From NCBI GenBank assembly GCA_951812325.1, contig OX638294.1, positions 1,202,527 to 1,266,526 of the forward strand: a stretch of 64,000 bases of DNA, read 5' to 3'. The position numbers and the translations under genes are program-made. Below, in pieces: positions 43,067-52,184 of the stretch. Each line of letters begins with the position of its first letter. The first letter of the stretch is position 1. The notes below the pieces were generated by a model. The model was not told where the DNA came from and did not search any database. It worked only from the letters and a program-made list of their open reading frames with translations. Source of the DNA: an uncultured Thermoanaerobaculia bacterium. Lineage in GTDB: Bacteria; Acidobacteriota; Thermoanaerobaculia; Multivoradales; Multivoraceae.

Positions 43067-43816
43067 ATGCCTGTGTTCGAACGAGGCGAGGTCCGAATCC
43101 GGTGGTGGGAAGCCGGCGCCGGCTACCCCGTGCTGCTGTTCGCGCCTGGAGGCATGCGCTCGGCCGCCGACATCTGGGGTGACAGCCCGTTCGACCCCCG
43201 GCGCGAGTTGGCTCAGTCCTTCCGGGTCATCTCGATGGACCAGCGCAACGCCGGCGGGTCCACCGCGCCGGTGACGGCCGACGACGGCTGGCACACCTAC
43301 GCCGGCGACCATCTCGCCCTGCTCGACCGCCTGGGTATCGAGACGTGCCACCTGATGGGCGGCTGCATCGGCTCCTCGTACTGCCTCGGTGTGCTCGAGG
43401 CGGACGCCTCGCGGGTCAGCGCCGCAGTGCTCCAGAACCCGATCGGCCGCCACCAGAACCAGGATCTGTTCTACGCCATGTTCGATACCTGGGCGGAGGC
43501 TCTCATGCAGGAGCGCGACGACGTCGACGCCGGGACCCTGCCCCCGTTCCGCGAGCGCATGTACGGCGGCGGTTTCACCTTCAACGTCGACCGCGACTTC
43601 GTCGCCGGCATCGAAACGCCGCTCCTGATCCTGGCCGGAGACGATGCCTACCACCCCCGTCCGGTGGCGGAGGAGATCGCTTCGCTGGCGCCGAACAACG
43701 AACTGATCCTCGAGTGGAAGAGCGAGGACGCGGCGCCCGCCGCCGCGGCGCAGGTCAGAACCTTCCTCGAACGCCACACGCCCTCCGGCAGCTCCCGGAG
43801 ACCTGCTTCAAGATGA
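43067..43816 (+). CDS. Alpha/beta hydrolase with a Cys at the nucleophile position
   Basis: A 249-aa alpha/beta hydrolase: the oxyanion region VLLFAPGGM, the DQRNAGGS turn, the elbow HLMGGCIGSSYCLG, and LLILAGDDAYHP with the acidic residue. The elbow reads G-G-C-I-G-S, so the nucleophile position is Cys rather than Ser, as in dienelactone hydrolase. The C-terminal His that should complete the triad is not obvious (ERHTPSG at the end is too late to be sure). Its stop overlaps the ATG of the VWA gene (ATGA at 43813-43816). Confidence 0.8.
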   Translation: MPVFERGEVRIRWWEAGAGYPVLLFAPGGMRSAADIWGDSPFDPRRELAQSFRVISMDQRNAGGSTAPVTADDGWHTYAGDHLALLDRLGIETCHLMGGCIGSSYCLGVLEADASRVSAAVLQNPIGRHQNQDLFYAMFDTWAEALMQERDDVDAGTLPPFRERMYGGGFTFNVDRDFVAGIETPLLILAGDDAYHPRPVAEEIASLAPNNELILEWKSEDAAPAAAAQVRTFLERHTPSGSSRRPASR

Positions 43817-45612
43817 TCGGAGCAACTCTTCTCGGCGTGCTTCTGGCACTCGGCGCCCCGGCCCAGCCGATTCCGGCCCCCGAGGCGGTCCAGGACGCTC
43901 CGGTCGGCCGCGGTGTCGGCGACCTGGGCGATGTCGTCGAAATCACCGTGGTCAACGTGGACATCATTGCCACCGATCGCGACGGGCGGCCGGTGCGCGA
44001 CCTGACGCAGCAGAACTTCCGCGTCTTCGACAACGGCGAACCGGTCGAGATCGACTACTTCAGCCGCGCCGGCGGCAACGGCGGCGGCTTGACCGTCGAG
44101 CCGCCGCAAGAGCCTCTGTCGATCGCCTTCTTCTTCGACAACACGCATCTCTCGGTCGGCAGCCGCTCCGCGGTTCTCGACCAGATCAAGGACTTCGCGC
44201 GCAGTCAGCTCGAAGCGGGACACCGGACGGCGCCGGTCCACGCGATGGTCGTCGCCTTCGACGGCGAGCTGCGCATGATGCAGGACCTGACGACCGATCC
44301 TCTGGCTCTGGCGCAGGGTCTGAACCGGGTCGAGGCAGCCCGCCCGATCCTCACGGAAGCCCGGAACCTGAAGCGCCGTTCCCAGGAGAGCTTCCTTCAG
44401 TTGATGAACCAACTGAACGCCGACCCCCGCCGCTCGGCCGGCAGCATCGGCGCCCTGCGCACCACGCTCTCCGAGATGCTTGCCTACGCCAGGGTCCTTC
44501 ACGAGGACAGCGAACGTACGGCGGACGCGATCGAAGACGTGGTCGAAGCTCTGGCCGTGATCCCCGGGCGCAAGGCATTCTTCCTGATCAGCGACGGCTT
44601 TCCGGCGCGGCCCTTCGACCGTCTCCTGCAGAACGTCCAGAAACGGGTCGCCGGCCGACGCGAGGAAACGGGCGTCGAACTGATGCAGAGCCGCGCCGTC
44701 GATACCCCGGAGGGCTTCGATGCGCCGAACAACCTGTACACCCGAAACTCGAACATCCAGGGTACCGCGGCGCTGGCCACCACTTCCTTCCAGCAGCGGC
44801 TGTCCACGTTCGACCTGAGCGCCCGCTTCGTCGAGATCGCCGCCCGGGCCAACTCGTATCGCGTCTCCTTCTACGCCTTCAAGCCCCCCGACACGGACGT
44901 CGCGGCGGCAACGCTTTCGGAGCGGGTGGCCGACCAGCAGAAGTTGTCCTACCTGTCCGACCTGCGGGGCGTGCTCCACCAGCTCGCCGATGACACCGGC
45001 GGCCGGGCCTGGGTGTCGGGCCGCAACGTGGACGCGTTCTTCGACCAAGCGACCCGGGACCTCCGCTCCTACTACTCTCTCGGCTACGTGCTGGACGAGT
45101 TCATCGAGAGCTCGGTCCACCAGATCCGCGTCAAGCCGACGCCGCGGCGCCTGCGTCTGAGGCACCGCACGAGTTACGTCGCCCGCTCCTTGCGCGAACG
45201 GATCGCGGAGCGGACGATCGGCGCTCTCCTGCTGGGCTGGACCGAGAACCCGCACGCGCTCCACATCGACAGCATCTCCTGGGACACGGGCGGCGGCGGC
45301 TTCTACGACGTCGACTTCACGGTGTCGTTACCCCTCGGCAAGCTCGCGATGCTCGAGCACGCCGGCAATCGGACCGACCAGGTGCGCGTCGTGGCCGCCG
45401 TGCTGACCGAGGACGGGGAACAGTTGCCCACCAGCCACATTGTCCTGCCGCTGACCATCCCCGCCCGCGACTGGGCACAGGCGCAGGACCAGTTCTTCGC
45501 CGTCAACTTCGAATACTCCATCCCCCGCGGTCATCACCGGGTCGCCATCGGGCTATGGGACGAGAACGGCGGCAACGGCTCCTACATCCGCCGCGAGTTC
45601 GACGTCCGCTAG
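43813..45612 (+). CDS. Secreted VWFA-related domain protein
   Basis: A 599-aa exported protein with a short signal peptide (to about residue 18), then VEITVVNVDIIATDRDGRPVRDL, a strand pair typical of the VWFA-related family (TIGR03436). The von Willebrand A domain follows with IAFFFDNTH, where the metal motif is degenerate (D-N-T rather than DxSxS). The C-terminal half (about 420-599) is beta-rich. The degenerate site suggests metal-independent binding. It is the second VWFA-related protein in the window and is translationally coupled to the upstream hydrolase. Function unknown. Confidence 0.85.
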   Translation: MIGATLLGVLLALGAPAQPIPAPEAVQDAPVGRGVGDLGDVVEITVVNVDIIATDRDGRPVRDLTQQNFRVFDNGEPVEIDYFSRAGGNGGGLTVEPPQEPLSIAFFFDNTHLSVGSRSAVLDQIKDFARSQLEAGHRTAPVHAMVVAFDGELRMMQDLTTDPLALAQGLNRVEAARPILTEARNLKRRSQESFLQLMNQLNADPRRSAGSIGALRTTLSEMLAYARVLHEDSERTADAIEDVVEALAVIPGRKAFFLISDGFPARPFDRLLQNVQKRVAGRREETGVELMQSRAVDTPEGFDAPNNLYTRNSNIQGTAALATTSFQQRLSTFDLSARFVEIAARANSYRVSFYAFKPPDTDVAAATLSERVADQQKLSYLSDLRGVLHQLADDTGGRAWVSGRNVDAFFDQATRDLRSYYSLGYVLDEFIESSVHQIRVKPTPRRLRLRHRTSYVARSLRERIAERTIGALLLGWTENPHALHIDSISWDTGGGGFYDVDFTVSLPLGKLAMLEHAGNRTDQVRVVAAVLTEDGEQLPTSHIVLPLTIPARDWAQAQDQFFAVNFEYSIPRGHHRVAIGLWDENGGNGSYIRREFDVR

Positions 45613-45618
45613 CAGTCG

Positions 45619-46269
45619 GTGGCGGAAATCGTGTCGCCACCCCCCCGCCCCCGCCTCACCCGGAGAACCATCGTGAAAGGCGCCAGCAGCGTGGCCGGCG
45701 GTCCGACCGTCGCCGATCCGGACCACCGCACCGCACCCGAGTTGGAGGCCGGCTTCGGCCACGTTCTCGAATCGCCCCGTGACGGCGGCGCCCTCGAGAT
45801 GATCGTCCGCCGGCCCGGAGTGGACCGCCGCGAGACGATCGAAGAAGGCCGGCTCAGCTTCGAGGCCGGCCTGGAGGGCGACAGCTGGGACCGTCGCAAG
45901 GGCTACGTGACCGCCGACGGCGCCCCCGATCCGGACGCGCAACTCACGTTGACGAACTCCCGCTTCGCCGACCTGATCGCCGGCAGCCGCGACCGCTGGC
46001 CCCTGGCCGGCGACCAGCTCTTCGTCGACCTCGACCTCGGCGTCGAGAATCTGCCGACCGGCACGAAACTCAGCCTCGGCGAAGCCGTGATCGAGGTCAC
46101 CGCCCTGCCCCACACCGGCTGCAAGAAGTACGCCCGGCGCTTCGGCGCCGAGGCACTCAGGTTCACCGCCCAACCGGAAGGCCGGCGGTGCAATCTCCGC
46201 GGCATCTACGCGCGGGTCGTCGTGCCGGGCGCCGTCCGGGTCGGCGACATCGTCCGCAAGGTCCGCTGA
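45619..46269 (+). CDS. MOSC domain protein
   Basis: A 216-aa protein with a MOSC-type beta-barrel domain: RRPGVDRRETIEEGRLSFEAGLEGD, DQLFVDLDLGVENLPTGTKLSLG, then LPHTGCKKYARRFGAEALRF, whose Cys matches the cysteine thought to carry sulfur in the MOSC family. MOSC proteins handle sulfur for molybdenum cofactor or related reactions. The GTG start at 45619 is 6 bp after the VWA stop, and a rhodanese gene follows 5 bp later, so a sulfur-handling pair is plausible. Confidence 0.85.
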   Translation: MAEIVSPPPRPRLTRRTIVKGASSVAGGPTVADPDHRTAPELEAGFGHVLESPRDGGALEMIVRRPGVDRRETIEEGRLSFEAGLEGDSWDRRKGYVTADGAPDPDAQLTLTNSRFADLIAGSRDRWPLAGDQLFVDLDLGVENLPTGTKLSLGEAVIEVTALPHTGCKKYARRFGAEALRFTAQPEGRRCNLRGIYARVVVPGAVRVGDIVRKVR

Positions 46270-46274
46270 TTCCC

Positions 46275-46682
46275 GTGGCGATCACCAGGGGCGTACGGCA
46301 GCTCGTCGCGGAAGCAGACGCCGCAATCGAGACCGTGACCGCCGCCGAAGCCCGGCAGCGCCAGGCCCGGGGAGCGGTCATCGTCGACCTGCGCGACATC
46401 CGCGAGCGGATCCGCGACGGCTTCATTCCCGATTCCTTCCACGCCCCGCGGGGCATGATCGAGTTCTGGGTCGACCCCGAAAGCCCCTACTTCAAGGAGA
46501 TCTTCGGCAGCGGCCGGGAGTTCATCTTCCACTGCGCCAGCGGCTGGCGCTCCGCCCTCGCAACGAAGGCGGTCCAGGACATGGGGCTGGCGCCCGTGTC
46601 CCACATCGGCGGCGGCTTCACGGCCTGGAAGAAGGCCGATGCGCCGGTGACGACAACCGGCGACGGTCGCGAGCCCCGGTGA
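46275..46682 (+). CDS. Rhodanese-like domain protein
   Basis: A 135-aa single-domain rhodanese: AAEARQRQARGAVIVDLRDIRERIRDG, then the active-site loop FHCASGWRSALA with the catalytic Cys, and the closing helix MGLAPVSHIGGGFTAWKKAD. It would transfer sulfane sulfur to a thiophilic acceptor. The GTG at 46275 is chosen because the longer frame upstream overlaps the MOSC gene without homology. It is coupled to MOSC and, together with the molybdenum hydroxylase elsewhere in the window, is compatible with cofactor sulfuration, which is speculation. Confidence 0.88.
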   Translation: MAITRGVRQLVAEADAAIETVTAAEARQRQARGAVIVDLRDIRERIRDGFIPDSFHAPRGMIEFWVDPESPYFKEIFGSGREFIFHCASGWRSALATKAVQDMGLAPVSHIGGGFTAWKKADAPVTTTGDGREPR

Positions 46683-46898
46683 GACCCGCCCCGTATCCAC
46701 GTCCGACGGTCTGGTCCCGGGCCCCCGGCCGCGCCAGCAGCCCGCCACCTCGCGTTCGTCGCCCGACGCCCGCGATAGCCGCTCCGCCGTCCCGGGCCCC
46801 GTCCGCGCCAGGACACCCGGTTCCCGTCACCGTTCGTGCGGCCGACCTGCCGACCGCGAGGAACTCGCCATCGACGGTCTGCACACAGCCACGCTGAG

Positions 46899-47765
46899 CT
46901 ACAACCTCGGCGACCCGAGCGCGGCCACCTCCAGACGTCCGAGGCCCACCGTCGTCGCCTTGCCGAGATGGAGCCAGCGGCCTGCCGCGAACAGGGGCTG
47001 AAGACGGCCCGGTCCGTCGGGAAGGTCGATCGAACCCGCTACGCCCCGGAACTCCAGCTCTCGTTTCTGACTTCCGGACCAACGCTGCAAATCGAGCCGT
47101 TGCCCGCGCCAGGGGGAGGCGGGAAGGTCCCGGGCAGCCTCGAGTACCAGCGGCCGCAGGACGTCGAGCGTCGACCGCTCCGCCGCCGGCAGCAGCGGCC
47201 GAACCCGTCGAAGAGCCGCCACGGCCAGGTCCGCGACCGTGGGCGCCGCAGTCAGCCTGCCCTGCCTGAGAATACGCAGCGGCGCGTCGAACGTGAGTCG
47301 GCACGGTGCCGCCCCGGGCAGCGGCCACGACGCGTCTTCGAGCAACCAGCCCTCGGTGGACTCGCCGTCCGCGCGCAGCCCGCCATCCGGTGCATACTCC
47401 CGAATGGCTCGAATCGCGAAAGGGCGCCGCTCCGGCCCGAGCCCGCGAGCCGCCGCCTCCCGCCATGCCTGCAGCAGGACCGCCTCCCGATCAGACGCCT
47501 CGCCGAACAGAATCCAGTCGACCGCCGGAGCGTCCGCCGGGTCGGGAGACGCCGGCCGCACGATGTATCCGGGCAAACCCGTCCGGCTGCCCCTGCCGGT
47601 GAACACCTGCTCGTAGGCGCCCTCGTCCAGCCGTCGAAGCGCCGCCCCCCAGACACCGCGAAGCATCGGCGCCGTCGCCCGAACCCCCGGCGTCGCGAGG
47701 GACAGCCGACGTGGCCGCACCCGAACGAAAGCCAGGAGTTCCCGCAGGCTGCGTTCGACATCCAT
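46899..47765 (-). CDS. cas6: CRISPR-associated endoribonuclease Cas6
   Basis: A 288-aa RAMP-fold protein that cuts the pre-crRNA within the repeat. The C-terminal half matches the Cas6 C-terminal domain: CRLTFDAPLRILRQGRL, DLAVAALRRVRPLLP, and the closing glycine-rich loop WLHLGKATTVGLGRLEV. ATG 47765 gives a normal Cas6 length; the frame is open about 80 codons upstream without homology. Which His is catalytic is not evident. It is on the same strand as the cmr operon but lies beyond the distal end of the array, about 2.5 kb away, with a Uma2 gene and remnants between. It is probably transcribed on its own. Confidence 0.85.
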   Translation of the reverse strand: MDVERSLRELLAFVRVRPRRLSLATPGVRATAPMLRGVWGAALRRLDEGAYEQVFTGRGSRTGLPGYIVRPASPDPADAPAVDWILFGEASDREAVLLQAWREAAARGLGPERRPFAIRAIREYAPDGGLRADGESTEGWLLEDASWPLPGAAPCRLTFDAPLRILRQGRLTAAPTVADLAVAALRRVRPLLPAAERSTLDVLRPLVLEAARDLPASPWRGQRLDLQRWSGSQKRELEFRGVAGSIDLPDGPGRLQPLFAAGRWLHLGKATTVGLGRLEVAALGSPRL

Positions 47766-48101
47766 GGCCAACACCTGACCGGAAGCCTTGCACAACGTGC
47801 CGGGGAGCACCGGCAAGGGACCCGGCGCGTGGCGCTCGTCAGGCTCAAGACGACGTACCGGGCTCTCGACCGTCGGGCCGCCGAACCCAGGGCCGTTCCA
47901 AAGTCGGGAACTCTGATGTCCGAGGTGAGGAAACCACTCCTGGGCGGGAAGATCGGTGCTGGCACGACTCTCTGCTCTCGGGAACGCGGGCGCCCCTGCC
48001 CGCACGCGGCGTGAGACGTCGGACCTTGGAATGGTCCTGGCCGCCGAACCAGTATCCGTTGTCGGCCAGTGTTAGTCTGGCGCGCAAGGCGGAGTGGAAC
48101 G
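47766..48101. other. Divergent intergenic region between cas6 and the Uma2-family gene
   Basis: These 336 bp hold the promoters of both divergent genes. Open frames here lack homology. GTATCCGTTGTCGGCCAGTG near 48052 and the short AT-richer patches show no clear -35/-10 pair. No repeat or RNA gene was seen. Confidence 0.35.
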
Positions 48102-49025
48102 ATGGATGAACCGGTGACGTTGAAAGCTGCCGCCGGGCCGGCCGCGACGGTCGAGTCGCCTCCCGCCAGGGGGTCGAGCCCCGGACGCGCTGCCGGAAAG
48201 ACGTTCGAGTGGTCTCCGAAGGACTTCGAGACCGTGCCCCACTCCAAGATCCACCGACTGCGTTGCCGAGAGATCGAAGACGCGCTTGAGATCTGGCTGG
48301 CGGGCCGAGAGGCCTACGTTGGCGGCGACCAGAACGTCTACTACGACGAAGGCAATCTCGACAAGGTCCTGGCGCCCGACGTTTTCGTGGTTCTAGGCGT
48401 GTCCCCGCGGCCGCGGATCAACTACCGGATCTGGGTCGAAGGGCCGCCCCCGTGCTTCGTGCTCGAAGTCCTGTCTCCGTCCACGCGGCGGCGCGACCTC
48501 GTGGACAAGAAGGCGATCTACGAGCGCATGGGAGTGCGGGAGTACTTCGTGTTCGAGGGGGCCGACGACGAGGGACGCGTGCGCGGCAGGCCAATCGACC
48601 CGGCGCTTCAGGGCTTCCGGCTGCGTGCCGGCGGTCCGGATGGCCGTGGGACGCCTCGCTACGAGCCGATCACTCCCTGGTCCCGTGCGGAACGCTCACG
48701 CGGGGGACTCACGGTCGGTTACACCAGCGAAGTCCTGGGCCTGGGCGTGACGCTCAGGCCCGGCTGCGAGGGAGTGCGCTTCCTCGATGCGGAATCGGGT
48801 AGCTTCCTGCCAACGGCCGAAGAAGCCAGGCTGCTGGAGGAAAGCCGCGCCGCGGAGGAACGCGCCCGTGCCGATCAGGAACGCGCCCGTGCCGATCAGG
48901 AACACGCCCGTGCCGATCAGGAACACGCCCGTGCCGATCAGGAACACGCCCGTGCCGGTCAGGAACGCGCGGCGCGGAGGGCCGCGGAGGCTCGCATCGC
49001 CGAACTGGAGCGCCTGCTGGAGTAG
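48102..49025 (+). CDS. Uma2-family (DUF820) putative endonuclease with C-terminal heptad repeats
   Basis: A 307-aa protein of the Uma2/DUF820 family, a PD-(D/E)XK-fold group. It has YVGGDQNVYYDEGNLDKVLAPDVFVVLG (core Asp), PPPCFVLEVLSPST (ExK-like site with the Lys replaced), then KKAIYERMGVREYFVFE. Residues about 250-290 are seven-residue repeats (RARADQE, HARADQE) likely to form a helix, and the end AELERLLE is typical of cyanobacterial-type members. The ATG at 48102 follows GGAG. The family is often linked to mobile DNA. It is encoded on the strand opposite the CRISPR genes. Confidence 0.85.
   Translation: MDEPVTLKAAAGPAATVESPPARGSSPGRAAGKTFEWSPKDFETVPHSKIHRLRCREIEDALEIWLAGREAYVGGDQNVYYDEGNLDKVLAPDVFVVLGVSPRPRINYRIWVEGPPPCFVLEVLSPSTRRRDLVDKKAIYERMGVREYFVFEGADDEGRVRGRPIDPALQGFRLRAGGPDGRGTPRYEPITPWSRAERSRGGLTVGYTSEVLGLGVTLRPGCEGVRFLDAESGSFLPTAEEARLLEESRAAEERARADQERARADQEHARADQEHARADQEHARAGQERAARRAAEARIAELERLLE
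48862..48972. repeat. 21-bp in-frame minisatellite in the Uma2 gene
   Basis: About five copies of a 21-bp unit (GCCCGTGCCGATCAGGAACAC or GCGCCCGT... variants) encode RADQEHA-type heptads near the C-terminus. Confidence 0.9.
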
Positions 49026-49575
49026 CAGCCCCACCGTCCTGACCAGCTTGCCGCCCATGGCCTTTTGGTGGCCGAAGACATGTTCCACCCGAGCGCGGAC
49101 CCTCGACTTCTTCCGGTTGGCTTCCCTGGACCGCTCCGGCAGCGGATGGTCCCGTTGTCCCTTGCGGTGACCCGGCTGCAAAAGCCGCCCCGGGTCAACA
49201 TCTCCTCGCGGTCCTGGCTGCGATACGCACTGTCGGCCCAAACGTCGCCGCTCGTGTTCCGCTCCTCGAGTACTCGCTCGAAGAACTGACTGTCGTGGCT
49301 GGCAACATCCGTCACCTCGCAGCAACGCACGAGACCGTGAGCGCGGTGCACGCTGATGTGGTTCTTGCAGCCGTGCTCGGACACCCCGTGTTTCTTCGTT
49401 CAGCGGGCGTCCACATCCTTGTGCCGGCGCTTGTGCGCCGACCAGAAGGAACGCGTTTCGCCGGCCCTCACCTGTTCGTTATTCGTCGTGCGTGTTGCGC
49501 TGGCGCGGCGCCTGGACGATGCTCGCATCCACGATCTGGCCCTTGCGGGCACGGTGCTGCGTGCCGCGGTGGCCG
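49026..49575 (-). pseudogene. Remnant of an IS5-family transposase
   Basis: Read on the minus strand, the order is: KGQIVDASIVQAPRQRNTHDE (near 49500-49560), HKDVDAR with a TGA at 49400-49402 where a Trp is expected, then TKKHGVSEHGCKNHISV, VTDVASHDSQFFERVLEE and VWADSAYRSQDREEML. After a frameshift near 49180 come RARVEHVFGHQKAMGG and KLVRTVG. These are the middle and C-terminal motifs of IS5-type DDE transposases in order, with the second catalytic Asp in WADSAYR and the late Glu in VEHVFG. At least one nonsense change and one frameshift are present, the N-terminal third is missing, and no terminal inverted repeat was found. The remnant begins directly after the Uma2 stop codon. Confidence 0.8.
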
Positions 49576-49686
49576 GCCAGCCGAACGGAACCGCCTGGAC
49601 GTGTCGTACGCGATCTTGTCCTTGCCGTCCGGCAAGGTGAGAGCGCTCACCCGCGTCGCCCGGCCCGACACGGACAAGGAGCTGGT

Positions 49687-50235
49687 CTCAGGCGCATCGC
49701 CTGCGACGCCGGGAAGGTCGTCATGCGGCACCGTGCCGGGCAGATCCTGAGCGTCGGCCGCAAGACGCGGACCATCCCGCCGCCCATCCGCCGCGGCCTC
49801 GAGTTCCGGGACCGGGGCTGCCGCTTTCCCGGCTGCACCTCGCAGCACTGCGACGCCCACCACATCGAGCACTGGGCCGACGGCGGCGAAACCAAGCTCT
49901 CGAACCTCGTGCTGCTCTGCCGCCGACACCACCGCCTGCTCCACGAAGGCGGCTTCAGCCTGCGCATGGACGACCACGGCGCCGTGGGGTTCTACAGCCC
50001 GCGCGGGCGACTGCTCGAACGGAGCCCGGCGCCGCCGGTCGTCGGCGACGACGCCATTCGGGAGTTGATCGAACACCTGGAGGATGCGGGCATCCTGATC
50101 ACCGGCGACGAATCGATGCCGGCCTGGAACGGTGAACCGATGAACCTGCGCTACGTCATGGAATGCCTGTGGAAGCCGCCTCCCCACCTCGAAGCCATCG
50201 TGGCCAGGGGGAGGGCCGCATCTCAAGCCGGTTGA
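49687..50235 (+). pseudogene. 5'-truncated HNH endonuclease (DUF222-HNH type)
   Basis: The frame opens in mid-protein with RRIACDAGKVVMRHRAGQ, then SVGRKTRTIPPPIRRGLEFRD, RGCRFPGCTSQHCDAHHIEH, WADGGETKLSNLVLLCRRHH and a normal C-terminus. This is the C-terminal HNH nuclease part of DUF222-HNH proteins, with zinc/HNH residues C..C, DAHHI and CRRHH intact. The N-terminal DUF222 half (usually 200-300 aa) is absent; its place is taken by the IS5 remnant, which probably deleted it. The 3' end lies 40 bp before the distal end of the CRISPR array. Confidence 0.8.
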
Positions 50236-50274
50236 CCCTCACACATTACGGGTCGGGCCAAGCTCAGGTCCGGC

Positions 50275-51684
50275 CGGCCAATCCCCTCATGGTCGGGGCG
50301 GTTACTGCATCGCGGCGGCGGCCCGTACATGCGGCTGCGCGACGCGGTCGCCAAGTTTCAATCCCCTCATGGTCGGGGCGGTTCCTGCATCACGAGAAGT
50401 CGTCCGTCTCGCCGTGGACGACGCCGCCCCTGGTTTCAATCCCCTCATGGTCGGGGCGGTTCCTGCATCTCCTGCCCCGACTGCGGGGACGAGACGCGCT
50501 GGATTCCGCCGTTTCAATCCCCTCATGGTCGGGGCGGTTCCTGCATCGTTGCGAGTGCGGCTGCGAGTCCGAAGAGTCAATCCGCGAGTTTCAATCCCCT
50601 CATGGTCGGGGCGGTTCCTGCATCGCAGAAAGGCTTCTTGAAATCAATTTCGACGAGTCCCTCGAGTTTCAATCCCCTCATGGTCGGGGCGGTTCCTGCA
50701 TCCGACGAAGCATACCGCTACACCGGGACGACCACGGGAGGTTTCAATCCCCTCATGGTCGGGGCGGTTCCTGCATCGAAGGCCGTGACCGAGACGATCT
50801 ACAACGAAGTCACCCGGGTTTCAATCCCCTCATGGTCGGGGCGGTTCCTGCATCCCTACGATCGGCTGGGGCCACCTGCTGCGGGGTCCGAAGGTTTCAA
50901 TCCCCTCATGGTCGGGGCGGTTCCTGCATCTCACGGACGCCCTGATCTACCCCACGGCCTACGCCAAGTTTCAATCCCCTCATGGTCGGGGCGGTTCCTG
51001 CATCGAACGGCAGGGCGCGCCCGGCGAGCAGGAAGTCGCCGGTTTCAATCCCCTCATGGTCGGGGCGGTTCCTGCATCCCGCAACGGGCTGACGCACTCG
51101 TGGCCCCTGGATCGGCGGGGGTTTCAATCCCCTCATGGTCGGGGCGGTTCCTGCATCTCGAACTCGGCGCCCACCGCCCGGCAGAGGCTGGTCAGTTTCA
51201 ATCCCCTCATGGTCGGGGCGGTTCCTGCATCCTTCGAGTGCGTCGATCGCCCCGGCGCTGTAGCCGAGAGTTTCAATCCCCTCATGGTCGGGGCGGTTCC
51301 TGCATCCAAACTGTGGAAGGACCACGTCCTCCGCGTCCTCGAGTTTCAATCCCCTCATGGTCGGGGCGGTTCCTGCATCGTGCCGGCGGTCCCGCATACC
51401 AGCGGGACTCGTAGTGGGTTTCAATCCCCTCATGGTCGGGGCGGTTCCTGCATCGTGGTACACGAGCATCATCGCCAGGAGCGTCGAGTTCCTGGAGTTT
51501 CAATCCCCTCATGGTCGGGGCGGTTCCTGCATCTCCACAGGGGTCGAGGCAGGCGGTCGAGGCTGCATTGTTTCAATCCCCTCATGGTCGGGGCGGTTCC
51601 TGCATCGTGTCGGCGTCATCACGCCAGCGCCTCACCCTTCAACGCGGGTTTCAATCCCCTCATGGTCGGGGCGGTTCCTGCATC
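50275..51684 (-). CRISPR. CRISPR array: 19 repeats of 37 bp, 18 spacers
   Basis: Eighteen identical 37-bp repeats and one degenerate copy alternate with 18 spacers of 36-43 bp. On the plus strand each repeat begins GTTTCAATCCCCTCATGG and ends GCGGTTCCTGCATC. Read on the minus strand it ends in GATTGAAAC, the form that leaves an ATTGAAAC-type 5' tag on mature crRNA after Cas6 cleavage, as usual for type III systems. The degenerate repeat (50275-50311, with a changed 5' end and GGTTACTG for GGTTCCTG) is at the low-coordinate end. The leader is therefore at the high end beside cas2, and the array is transcribed leftwards like the cas genes. No spacer obviously matches another part of the window by eye. 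Confidence 0.98.
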
Positions 51685-51890
51685 GGTGGCTGGCGGAAGT
51701 TGTGTGCGGCCAGCAAGATGCGGAGCGGGAAATCCTGATCTGCTCGGGGTGCAGGGCGGTCTGGGTCGGCGAGGGTCGTTACGCGGGCGGCGGCATGCTG
51801 CTAACTCCTGAATAGCCAGTTGGTTGTGCCGTTCTCCTGACCCAGGGGCAGAAGAGGGCCCGCAGGAGGTCAGGATACGCGAGGCCCGGA
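51685..51890 (-). promoter_or_regulatory. CRISPR leader
   Basis: The 206 bp between cas2 and the first (newest) repeat lack genes and should hold the array promoter and the integration signals. This follows from array polarity. The region is slightly less GC-rich near 51800-51840 (CTAACTCCTGAATAGCCAGTTGG on the plus strand, shown in part), but no clear promoter boxes were identified. Confidence 0.6.
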
Positions 51891-52184
51891 TCATACGATG
51901 AAGACCTCCTCTTCGCCGATGGCGGTCCGATTGGCAGCTACGCCAAGGTACTCCCGGTCGGTGGAGCACCGGCGGCAGAGTGGATAGATGGCGACGCTGT
52001 CTTCGTCGGGCTTCAGCAATGCCTGCAGGTCGTGGAGGCACTCGGCGAGAATGTCTGGGTCGGCGACGAGTTCGAAGACGCTCTTCTGGATGCGGGCGCC
52101 GAAGCCCTGGAGCAGCCTGGCGATTCGGTTCCGGCGGCCATTGTCCGTCACGTCGTAGCTGATCACGTAGCGTCGCGCGCTCAT
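51891..52184 (-). CDS. cas2: CRISPR adaptation endonuclease-fold protein Cas2
   Basis: A 97-aa Cas2 with the ferredoxin-like start ARRYVISYDVTDNGRRNRIA (Asp in the YDVTD strand), the GFGARIQKSVFEL strand and the C-terminal EDSVAIYPLC. Cas2 dimers bridge two Cas1 dimers to insert new spacers at the leader end. Its ATG overlaps the Cas1 stop (ATGA at 52181-52184). It is the last gene of the operon, directly before the leader. Confidence 0.95.
   Translation of the reverse strand: MSARRYVISYDVTDNGRRNRIARLLQGFGARIQKSVFELVADPDILAECLHDLQALLKPDEDSVAIYPLCRRCSTDREYLGVAANRTAIGEEEVFIV

Noticed and set aside
46899..48005. Longer 368-aa reading of cas6 from 48005
   Set aside because: The extra 80 residues have no Cas6 similarity; ATG 47765 gives a normal length and starts at the expected first strand.
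48959..49384. Intact IS5-family transposase
   Set aside because: The motifs are split between two frames, a TGA replaces a conserved Trp codon and the N-terminal part is absent.
50163..51815. Long open frames on both strands through the CRISPR array, reading repeated SIPSWSGRFLH, FNPLMVGAVPAS or MRGLK peptides
   Set aside because: They are translations of the repeat unit itself; spacer lengths differ, so frames change, and there is no ribosome site or homology.
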